Source: Anaeramoeba flamelloides (taxonomy: Eukaryota > Metamonada > Anaeramoebidae). From it: 64,000 nt of DNA. The stretch lies in contig JANTQA010000023.1 in the NCBI GenBank assembly GCA_027625915.1, positions 15,252,001 to 15,316,000 of the forward strand, in the 5' to 3' direction. Shown one piece after another: positions 36,901 to 47,300 of the stretch. The position numbers and the translations under genes are program-made. Each line of letters starts with the position of its first letter. Positions within the stretch are counted from its first letter, which is position 1. The notes below the pieces were generated by a model. That model was given only the letters and a program-made list of their open reading frames with translations, was not told the DNA's origin and did no database searches.

Positions 36901-39900
36901 TTAGTTTAGATTAAGACTGGGGAACAATATTGAATTGTTTTTTTTTGAAGTGAAATTTTTTATAAAAAAAATTAAATCTTCGATATAAATCGGGGATTTG
37001 ATACTCATTCTCATTAATGAGATTTACTTTTTGAGATTATTTATTATCTAGTGGATTTCTAAAATTACAAATACACATCAGGAATAAAACCATTTATAAC
37101 TTGAACGTTTGATAGTAATTAGATTTTATCTTTTTTTTTTTTTTTTTGATTGTAGAAAATAACAAAAAAGAAAAATTAAATTTCTCAACTCATAGAAAGA
37201 ATAGTTTAATTTCCATTTTGGTTTTAAAATTGTTTTGTAATAGTGGCGTGTTCCACTCGTTACATAAAAAACGGAGTTGTAATTTTTAAAGAAAAAATTT
37301 CAAATATAATTTCAATTTGTACAAAAAAAATAAAATGGTTTTCTTTAATTGTTCGTATTCTCAAAGAAAAACAAGCAAATCTACCCCTCTTTTGACCGAT
37401 CTTTAACATTATTTTGATTTTAGAAACTAAAAAATAATAAAATGTTGAAAAATATTTTTATTTTTTTTCAATTTTTATCAAAAGATACTGTGGGTTTGTT
37501 GAATCAAAATAGTGGATCAAGAGTATGGTTTAACAATATTATAATCAAATATAGATGCGTATATTCATTAAAACAAATTCTTTTTTTTAAAAAAACATTT
37601 TCTTCATATATTAAGGCATATTATTTAAATTTATAAAAAATATAAATGTAAACCAAAAAGAATCTTAAAAAAAGAAAGAAATTTATCCTTTAAATCAACA
37701 ATCCATTGTAAATAATTTTATTGAGTATAAAAAAAGCGAAAACTTATATTTTAATTTTTTTTTTTCAAAACCAGAGCTGTTCTAAAAATGTGCCTCAAAA
37801 AAGTTTTCAAAAGGAACTTGCAACTAGTCAACAAACTTCAATAGAAACATTTCCAAAAACTACATATAAAACTTTTTTAGTCACACTTTTTTAAAACAAT
37901 CTGACACAAAAAATATCACACTTAATAAAATTAAATAAATCATCAAACAAATAAATATTGGGTAGTTTCAAATTAGTTTATATCTTGAGGAAACTCTCAA
38001 GATTACAACTCTAAACGATTAATAAGCCAGGCCAAGATTTCTAGACTTGAAATAAACAATTTAAATATTTTTTTTAAACAAATTTTTAAAACTAGAAATT
38101 TTATATTCATTTTGAATTTTGGGACTTTTATAAAACCAAGACCATTTACCTATATGCTAATGGGTCTTTTGGTAAGGACTCGGGATCGGGATCGGGCTCA
38201 ATCGTTGGATTACAAATCGTTTTTTTTTATATTTTTCATTATTGAAAAAAGTATTTTGAAATTTTAACTTCTCGCATTCTGGTTCAATAAAGTAGTTTTA
38301 ATAAAAATTGAGAAAAATTAGAATAAATAATGAAAAAAAAAATAAAATCAAAAGATTGATAAAAAATTACTTTCAAGAACGTATAAAAATTTATTTTCAA
38401 TTTTAACAGTTTCGTTATATATTTCTGATTTAAAAACAATAAAAAAAAAGATGGTGTAAATTGGAGTTTACCGCATAATAGTTTTTCCATCTACGATTTG
38501 AACCTATTTTCCTCAAATCAAAACATTCATGATGAAAATCTATCATAATTATTTCATATTTAAATCATAATTGTTTCTTCCATTTTCCAGAACAACAAGA
38601 ACAAGTAGAATTGAAATAATTTTTTGATTTTTCTTTTTTCTTTTTGTTTTTTGATTCCATAGAAATAATAAAAAATTGTATGTTAATTTTTTTTTCAAAT
38701 TTTGGAAAATAAAAAAAATAAAAAGTAAAATGATTTATTGCTTTAATGTATTTTATAGTAATTTGACTTTATCAGTTATAAAACTCTTTTCTTTATTAAA
38801 AATAATGAGTATATTAAGTTATTTTGAAAAGAACAATTGTTATTTTTTAAAAAAAAAACAAAACAAAAATTAATCTATTTGAACACATTTATTCTTAATA
38901 ACAATATATTTTACCAATAAAAAAAAAAATATAATATATTGAACTAATAGAATTTAACAGCGGCAGAAATTGCGAAAAATAATGGGACTAAATGGCCACC
39001 TAAACAATTCCACCATAATGAAAGGTTTGTTTTTATTTTTTTTTATTTCATAGGACTTTAAAATATTTTTTCCGGTTATTTACATTCACAAATTTTAAGA
39101 GATAAAATATCAATTATTCATTAAAAAAAAACACAAAATCAATTTTTAAAAAAATTTTTTCATTAAAAAATCATTTTTTGTTATTAATACCCCCCCCCCA
39201 TCATCCACTGGAATGATTTTTTAAAATTCATCTAATTCAAAATAATTTTAATAATAGATCAAGTGGAAAAAAAATCAAAAAACGTAAAAAAATAAAATCA
39301 AAAAATTCGAATAAAAAAAGTTCGTCATATGGCTCGTTCAATAACATTTTTGAGAATAAGAATCAATTTGAAAGTTCAAAAAAAAACAAGAAAGAAGAAG
39401 AATCTGAATCAGAAGAATATGAAAAAAATGAAGAGAAAAACAATTTATCTAAAATTGATTCTGAAGAAGAAGAGGAAGAACAAAACTTTGAAGAACAACA
39501 GCAAGAAGAATATGAAGAATACGAGGATGATGAAGATGATGGCGATGATCCTCGATCTTCAAATAACAAAAACGATTCATTTGAAGATTTTGATTCCTTT
39601 CAATTTGATAATAGATCAAATTTAAATAAAGATAATTCATATAAATTTGATAAAGAATCTGAATCTATTCAAAGTATAAACTCAAATAATCATAATTATC
39701 ATAATTCAGACAACAGCCAAGGAATTATACTTAGTGATTATGATAATTCAAAAAATTCAATTTTATTACCATCAATGATGAATGATGATTTAATAAAAAG
39801 ACAAATTGACATTTTTTCTAATGATGATTTATTTCAACAAAATCAGCCAAAGCAAATGATAAAAAAAACGGAAACAGAAACAGAAACAGAAACAGAAGCA

Positions 39901-40857
39901 AAAAAAGAAACAGAAAGAGAAATTGAAATTGAAAATGAAAAGGATGAAGAGGGGGAAGAGATAGAACGGGGAGAAGAAGAAGAAGAAGAAGAAGAAGAAA
40001 AGAATATTAAACAAAATAAAAAGCACCTTTTTCAACGACTTCAAACAATTAGTGGATTTCAAAACATACCTTTAAAAGACCTTGAATTCATTAAGAAGGT
40101 GGGAAGTGGATCTTTTAAAAAGGTTTTGGAAGGGAGGTGGTTAGGAAACCAAGTAGCAATTGCGCAGTTAAAGCAAAGTTCAAGACTGACACAATCCCAA
40201 TTGCAAGATTTTGAACGTGAGGTGAACTTACTTTGCACCTTACACCATCCAAAAATAGTTCGATTCTATGGCGGGTGCATTCAGAATGTGAACAAATTAT
40301 TATTAGTGAGCGAATTTTGCGGAAGTGGTGATTTATTTCAATTACTACACTCTAAAAAAAAAATAACCCGAAAACAAAAAATCCGAATAGCTTTAGATAT
40401 CGCACATGGAATTCAATACCTGCATTCAAAAAACCTAATACACCGTGATCTAAAAAGCCCGAATGTCCTATTAAAGGATTTTGAAAACAATTTAAATGCA
40501 AAAATTACAGATTTTGGGTTATCAAAAACAATGGACGCCTCGCAAACCTTTTCAAATAATACAATTGTTGGCACGCCTAGATGGATGGCACCCGAATTAT
40601 TAAGAGCAGAAAAAAATTATACAAACAAAGTTGATATTTATGCCTTTGGTATCATATTGTGGGAAATTTCTAAACGTAAAATTCCCTTCAATGGTATCAA
40701 TCAATTTCAATTTTTAATGTCAGTTGGGATAAGAGGCGAGAGGCCCGAAATAAATGAAAATGATTTGTTTTATAACTTAATAATTCAATGTTGGAGACAA
40801 AATCCAAAAGATAGACCTTCAATATTTCATATTTTAAAAGATTTGAAAAAAATTTAA
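33929..40857 (+). CDS. Ankyrin-repeat TKL protein kinase with a 3.8-kb first intron
   Basis: Exon model 33929-35167, 38951-39024 and 39258-40857: 2913 nt, 970 residues, all phases consistent. Residues 1-275 are extremely basic with a Lys/Glu/Arg run. Ankyrin repeats follow (about 280-435; motifs GALHFVCSG, TPLHYLCKM, GADINAQNFEGNTPLHLL); the long intron falls inside the last repeat, which reads SEIKNNH before and NLTAAEIAKNNG after the splice. An acidic Ser/Asp/Glu linker leads to a kinase domain at about 710-970 with HRDLKSPNVLL, DFGLSK and GTPRWMAPELL, typical of tyrosine-kinase-like kinases. Oddly, the usual VAIK lysine is alanine (VAIAQLK), while the glycine loop reads GSGSFKKV, with Lys where WNK kinases keep theirs. 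It probably signals from an ankyrin-bound scaffold; substrates are unknown. Confidence 0.9.
35427..35820. mobile_element. Foldback element in the kinase intron, copy A
   Basis: Arms of about 100 bp (35427-35526 and 35729-35820) are reverse complements, with shared TTTATCCAAAT / ATTTGGATAAA and ATGTTGTAAA / TTTACAACAT. A second, inner inverted pair carries AATCGTTTGGT and ACCAAACGATT. Non-coding. Confidence 0.75.
35968..36755. mobile_element. Foldback element with ACCCGAAAAT-rich ends and a G-poor interior
   Basis: Arms of about 110-125 bp (35968-36085 and 36640-36755) are well conserved, with shared TATTCCCGAAAATACCCG, CGAAAATACCCGAAAATTTT and ACAACTTCCAAGAAA. The interior, about 36370-36560, is unusually rich in A and C and poor in G on the plus strand, unlike any neighbouring DNA. 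I see no open frame. The arms are long and similar enough to fold into a strong hairpin. Confidence 0.8.
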
Positions 40858-41312
40858 TCTTTATTTATTATTGTTTTTTTTTTTTTTTTTTATTAACATA
40901 GAATTATAATGCAAGATTTACTAAAAATAATTTTTGAAATAATTTATCAAAAAGTCTGTATTATTTTTTTTTTTTAACTTTCAAATTCATTTTTTTTTTT
41001 TCATTTTAATTAGACCTTCGTCCCTTTGAGAGGAAATTGTAATTTATTATTCTAATATTCCAGGGATTGATAAGGAATAAAATAGAAAATCATAATTAAT
41101 TTATAATAAAATAAAAAATTTCAAACAAATATAAATAAATACTCTTTAAGACAAATTTATGAAAATAAATAATTTTTTTTTTGTAAAGTTTTTTTAAAAA
41201 ATTGTATCAAAAACAGTTTTTAATAAAGTCCCAAACACATCTATTGTATTTTTTTTTCTAGCTTTTACGAACTTGCGAAGACTTTGTTGTCACCATCTTT
41301 TGGAAAGGTTTT

Positions 41313-41681
41313 CAGAAATACTACTGGTATTTGAATTATAAAAGGGAAAAAGTTTCAACCATATTCAATTTCATTTTTATTTTTATATAGAGCCAAAGCT
41401 AGTAAATTACAGCACACTTCTTTGAGAGCTGTATTTAGAAAAGAAAAATATGGAAAAGAAAGTGAAAATTTTTTCCCGTTTATAATTCAGATAATACTGG
41501 TATTTGAATTCTAAATGGGAAAATATTTTTACTTGTTTTTTCGATTTTCTTTTCCAATAAAGAGAGTTCTCAAAGAAATTAGGTTACAATTTGAGGTTCT
41601 CGATCTATATTCTCTTACAAAAAAATATAAAAATGAAGTGAAAAAAAATCCCATTTATAATCCAAATACCAGTAGTAATAA
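41313..41681. repeat. Short inverted-repeat element with an internal palindrome
   Basis: AATACTACTGGTATTTGAAT at 41313-41332 is answered by the inverted CAAATACCAGTAGTAAT near 41665-41681. A palindromic version of the same unit occupies 41467-41523. This looks like two nested or tandem copies of one small element between the kinase and Atp23 genes. Apparent open frames across it are by-products of the repeat. Confidence 0.6.
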
Positions 41682-41893
41682 ATTTAAAATAAATTACACA
41701 TCATCCATCTCTTTTCTGAAAATCAGAAAGAGCCATTAAGTCTGTTTTACAAATTAAAAAATGTTATGAAAACCCATCAATTCACAAGATCTCAATATTT
41801 TAAGGAAAATAATTTGAGGTGAAAAATGTAAAACTATTCGAAGAAAAAGCAATTTAAATTTAAAAAATCGGTATTGTATTCTTTTCAGGGTGC

Positions 41894-42556
41894 TTAGTCA
41901 AAAAAAGAATAACACTTCTTAAATACTTTATTAACGATCCACTTGTATCTGATTGGGTATCTATCCTTTATATTATTTTGAGCAACTAACCTTGTACATT
42001 TTTTTCTAAAAACTTCATCTTTACACTCTCCAATTTTTGCTGCTTTAATTTCCGAACACGCAAGTTCCTTGGCAGATCCGAAAGTGTATCCCTGGAAATG
42101 CTATATTATTCCAACAAAACAAATTCAAAGGAATTTAAAAAAAATATAATGGCAAAAAGAGGTTTGTTGATAAGCGACAAACAAGAAACAAGAAACAACC
42201 AAAGAGTCAAAAAGAATTAATTTAAACAGGATTTAACGTTGTACATCAAAATAGTGAACAAGCTCATGCCTCATCATAGTACAAATGTCTTCTTCTTGTA
42301 GCCTTTGAAGACAAAAGGTGATCTTCTTTTCTTTTGGTTGATAAAAAGCTCGCAAATTTTTGTGTTCAGGTTTTGTACATTCAATACATTCAAACATGTT
42401 GTCAATGATGTCCTCATTTTTTTCATTTGGGTGTGTAGTTTGAAACACGTGCTGAACAAATTGTGAAAATTTTGAGCATGTTTCTAATTGCTTGACGCAC
42501 GTCTTTTTATCTACACTTTTCTTTTTTTTTGTGTAATTCTCAAAAATAATAAACAT
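41894..42556 (-). CDS. ATP23: Atp23-type inner-membrane metalloprotease
   Basis: Two exons on the minus strand: 42245-42556, then 41894-42100 (or from 42091, nine bases shorter, both in phase), giving about 169-172 residues. The N-terminal part has paired cysteines (FECIEC), then the zinc-protease motif HELVHYFD at the end of exon 1. Exon 2 continues LACSEIKAAKIGEC, CTRLVAQNNIKD and WIVNKVFKKCYSFFD, matching the Atp23/XRCC6BP1 family in order and spacing. In yeast this peptidase sits in the mitochondrial intermembrane space, matures Atp6 and helps assemble ATP synthase; a role here is inference. The size is shorter than yeast Atp23 because the N-terminal extension is missing. The start ATG is the complement of 42554-42556; translation could begin upstream. 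It is convergent with the ankyrin kinase gene. Confidence 0.85.
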
Positions 42557-43722
42557 TTCTTTGCAAATCAATTTTCTCAAAAAATGTTTTGAAAGTTTTT
42601 TTAAGGTATCAAACTCATTTTAATTTGAATTTTAAAATTGAGAGTAATAAAGTTAAACAAACCTTTTTTCCCAGACTGGATATTGTCAACAGAATTTTAA
42701 TTTTTTATTAGGTTTGTGGTTAAAACAGCGATAGTTTAAAAAATCATAATTGAATTACTCCCCTTTACTTTTGAATTGGTTTTAGAAACAAAATTTATCT
42801 TACAAAGCCAAATGTTAACAAATTTATCTTAATTTTGTTGAAAAATGTTTCGAAAATCGAAATCAGAAAATGAAATATATATATATATCTTTAAAAATTT
42901 ATATTTGAAAAATATTTAGGGAGAAATAATTAAAACAGAAAATCTTATTGGATAAAGTGGTTTGTACAATCCTGATAGTTTACCAATAAAGATCAAAAAA
43001 ATAGAAAACACCAATAAATAATCAGTAAGTTTATTTGTTCTACTTTTTAAATTTCCAAGAAAATGAAAAAAAAAAAAAAAAAATTATTTGGGCATTGGGA
43101 TATTAAATGGGAAAAGAATTTCATCTCATACTTTTTTTTTTTTCAAATATTTTAATTTGGAAATTAAAATTTTTGATTAAAGAAGAGAAAGGAGATAAAT
43201 ATATATATATATATATATATGATCTATTATAGAACAATTATTTAAAATTAATAGAAGATACAGATAGTTCCATTGGTTCTAATGAAAAAACTATTGCAAA
43301 GTAAAAAAATAATGAATAACCAAAGTTATTTTTCTTAAAATATTCGAAATATTTCAATCTGAACAATAAATAGATTTATTTATATGATCAAAAGAGTATT
43401 CTCAAAAAAGTAAAAAAAAAACAACTCTTAAATAATTCGTTATTTATTTATAATTATTGATGAATCGAGAGATCAAAAATTTATATTTAACACTTGATTA
43501 CTAATTGTAAATTAGGAATCTAAATAGTCTGATAAAAAAAATTTGAAATAGGACAATTTCCAAGTTTTTTTTGGTTCTAAATAAACAAATATCATGATAA
43601 AGTAATATTAAAGCGAAAAATAAAACAAAAAACCTAAAATTATGAAAAAGGTTTTTTCAATGTGTAATTTGTAAAAATGAAAAATAAATAAAAAACCATT
43701 TGTAGGTTTAATTGAAAAATAA
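42557..43722. other. AT-rich spacer with a (TA)n run
   Basis: No supported gene. A TA dinucleotide run lies at about 43200-43220 and a shorter one near 42872-42886. The first few hundred bases should include the Atp23 promoter. Confidence 0.5.
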
Positions 43723-43935
43723 TCAAAATAACAACCACAATTCTTTTTTTTTAATTTCAGTTTTATAATTGATCATTAATGGTAACTGAGGGATATTTGT
43801 TAAGTACCTGATTTCTATTTTGTAATTAGTTTTATTTCCTTTATCTTGATAATTGACCTTTGCCAATTCCTTGTACATTTTCAAGTTGCTCACACTATCA
43901 CGTTTCAATGCTTCAGTGTTCTGAAGTAATAACAT
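43723..43935 (-). CDS. Hypothetical small protein, weak support
   Basis: An ATG-initiated frame of 70 codons. The first 43 residues (from MLLLQNTEALKRDS to NYKIEIR) are encoded by DNA clearly richer in G+C than the flanks and have balanced amino acid use with no low complexity. The rest is Lys/Leu-rich and could be intron read-through, because GTACTTAAC follows directly after the CAG at about 43809. I do not recognise a domain. It could be a real short gene, the first exon of a longer one, or chance. Confidence 0.3.
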   Translation of the reverse strand: MLLLQNTEALKRDSVSNLKMYKELAKVNYQDKGNKTNYKIEIRYLTNIPQLPLMINYKTEIKKKELWLLF

Positions 43936-44388
43936 AATTATTTTCCTTTGTAGCTCACATTTGAAATTAAACTAGAAATTCACAACTCAAAAAAAGTAAA
44001 AAAAATAAAATAATTATCTTTTTAATATTTAGTACTATAAATAAAATTTATAGTGTAAAGGTGATGACGAGAGTAATACCCAAAAAAAAACAAACCCTTT
44101 ATAATGTGAGAAAGAAAATCAAATTAAATATATACATTTTTACTAAGGAAATGAAAAAAATTTTCTTTTTAGAGGTTTCCTAGTAGATCATAATTTTTTG
44201 GTGCTTCCAAGATAACCAAGTAAATAATAAAAATCACTAATAAAACATTTTAAAATTTTACACTTTTTATCAGAAGACAAATTCCTTAAACAAGAAAATA
44301 CAAAAAATAATCGAAAAATTCATTTTTTGTTACTTTGGTTTAATTTTTTCTTCTTTTTATTTATTGATCTCACATTTTTCAGCCAAAG

Positions 44389-47300
44389 ATGAAAAACCTT
44401 TGGTCCAAAGAAAGTGATAAGATCAAGAAATTTCAAGAGCAAACAGGAACAACAAAATCAAAAGCGTTAAAATATTTAATAAATAACTATTGGGATTTAG
44501 AATCTGCGTTATCAAAATATTTCTCAAGTGCAAAAAGGAAAAACGAAAACAAAAATAAACACCATCTAACAAATCTCCCAAAACCAATATTTCAAAAGAA
44601 TTACAATACACTGTTGAACCAGAATTGGATTGGTATGGAAATCACGAATACAAATAATCTTAATTTTCATTTGATTAATCAAAATGAAAAAGAAATTGAG
44701 AAGGTAAATCAGACAAACAACGAGAAAGAAAACACAATCAAAATTGAAAGTGACTACGAGAACGAAAAAGAAAAAGAAATAGAAAGAGAAAACAAAAAGA
44801 AGGAAAAAATAGAAAAAGAAAAAGAAAAAGAAAAAGAAAAAGAAAAAGAAATAGAAATAGAAATAGAAATAGAAAACAAAAAGAAGGAAAAGATAGAAAT
44901 CGAAAAAGAAATAGAAACTGAAAAAGAAATCAAAAAAGAAAAAGAAAACGAAAATGGAAAAGAAACATCAAACAACTCTGGGGATCAATTTCAAAAAATA
45001 TATTTATCGACCAACCAACCATTTAAAATCAATTTTTATAGTGATCGGATTTCACAAATAATTGATATTTCCAATGAAGAACAAATCATAAATTATTTAC
45101 AAACACTCAAGCCAAATGACACAAATACGCCACAAGGCAAACACTTAATAAAGGCATGTAAAAAAAGCTATTTAAAGGTCGTTAAATATCTTTTAGATTT
45201 AAATCTTGATCCCAACTTTAAAAATTCCTTGTATACAACACCGTTGCTGGTTGCCATTAATAAGAATAATTTAAAGTTAATCAAATTATTAGTCAAATAT
45301 AAATGTGATCTGAATTTTTGTCCGACGTCACTGCGCTGTCCAATCAAAAGTGCACTTGATAACAAGAATAAGGAAATCATACATTTTCTTTTCAAAAATG
45401 GTGCCAAATTGACTAATTTGGCTTACGACTTTGAAAATATGCTTGTTCAGGAGTCTATTAATTCAAATATAAAGTCAATCAAAAAAATTATTTCGTTTGG
45501 TGCAGACCCAACGGAAAGAGGCAAAATTGGCGTAAACGCGTATTTTGCAGCCCGATCTCCTCTAATAAAGCAATATATTGAAGATCTTACGGGATATGAT
45601 TTTTTAAATCCTTTTAAAAATTATAATTTTAAAAAATTATCTTCTATTTCTAATTGGATATTAAATCTTTCAAAAAACATAAACCCACCATTGGAAAAGG
45701 CGGAAATACGTGTAAGTTTTGTTTTATTTTTTTTTATATTCATTTTTTTTTTGGGTGTAAATTCAAAATAATTTCAAAAAAGTGTGTTTTGGAATTAAAA
45801 ATTGAGAAAATACAAAAATTTATTGCCATTTTAATTCAAGGAAAAGATAACTTCCACTAATTTTTTCAATTTTAAAGTATTTTATAATATTGAAGATTAA
45901 TAAAAAAAAAAAAAAAAAACAGTGTTCTATTAAAATAATATCTTTTATTGCTTCAAAGGGCAAAAAATGTAACTTCATGATTTTTAAATTAAAAGTTTCT
46001 TTTTCTTGTAAAAGTTGATATATGCCATTCCTGGCAGGATTAATACATTATGGAAAATATTACTTTTGAAAAAATATCATCACTCATCTACGATTAAACT
46101 CCGAACAAACATGTGATGAATCAGAACAATGATAAAAAGTTGAAATAAAAAATGTAAATAAAAAAAAATTTTTTTTAGAGTTAAATAAAGTGAGCTTTCG
46201 GAAAATGAACATGGATCAAAACACTTTGTGATAATCGGAATCATACTTATCACATAATCAACGAAGTGTAGGATTTCTTTTTAAACATTACCAACAATAA
46301 TAGCAAGGTTATCTTTCGGAATTGTTGTAGATTAAGATCCCCCCCCCCCTCCCCCCTTAAAATCATTCCAGTGAACAGAACTTAAATCTTTCACCCAATT
46401 CAAACAAAAAATCATTATTGTCAATTTTTTTCCATATCACTGATCCAAAAATCATTTTTTTTTAGGAATTATCATTTTATGAGAAAAAAAAAAAAAAAAC
46501 ACAAATCACTTGCAAGTAAAATACTTATGTTTAAAAAGGCAAGCATTTATATCTTGTTCTGCCTATCTTATCAACAAAGTTGCTATTATTTGGTGTTGTA
46601 TAAACAAGAGTTTTTAAATTTCATAATTTTTTGATAAAAGATTTCGGATCTTTCTTTCTTTATCTTTTTCTGTTTTATTTGTTTCTCATTCGTAATTTTT
46701 TGTTTTTTGGTGTTGCTTAGTTTTTTGCATTTGCAAAAAAGGGTTTTGAAAAAAAATAATTTCTTCCAAAATTGTTCAAAAATGTAATTTGTTACATTTT
46801 CTATGCAATTGTTTTACCACAGTATTTGAATTTCAGATTAAAGAGTAAATTTTTTCCCAAATTTTTTACACAATCATTTTTCCAGTTTCATAAAAACATC
46901 AAATTTGAAAAAGTAAATTGTAATTTTCTTGATGAATTATTCAAGGACCGAGAAGATAAAAAACTAAATTTAGATAAAGAATCTTTAATTCATTCAAATT
47001 TGTTTTTAAAACTCAAAATAGGAAAAATATTTGAAAAAGTGCGTCAATTGTCCTGAATATCAATTTTGTGAAAAAAAAAAACAAAATCCTTTTTAAAAAT
47101 TAAATTCAATTGTTAATTATTTTCAAAAAAATTAAAATGTCATTAGACTTGAAAAAAAATTATTTAAAATCCATTTTGATATTTAAAAATATTTTGAAGT
47201 TTCTAATTTTTTTTTTAAATTATTAACTAAGTATATTTTACCATTTTGAAAATTTTTAATTGCAACAACCATACCAAAAAATGATTTTTTGAGTGTCATG

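Larger units (their letters stand above)
35168..38950 (+). other. Giant first intron of the ankyrin kinase gene
   Basis: Begins GTATGC, the same donor as RPS7 intron 1, and ends ACTAATAG. At 3783 bp it is more than ten times longer than the other introns I could define by homology (about 110-250 bp). It contains two foldback elements (35427-35820 and 35968-36755) and a short G+C-rich patch at 38165-38215 (TCGGGATCGGGATCGGGCTC). No nested gene is convincing. Both ends are supported because the ankyrin repeat reads through correctly when they are joined. Confidence 0.75.
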
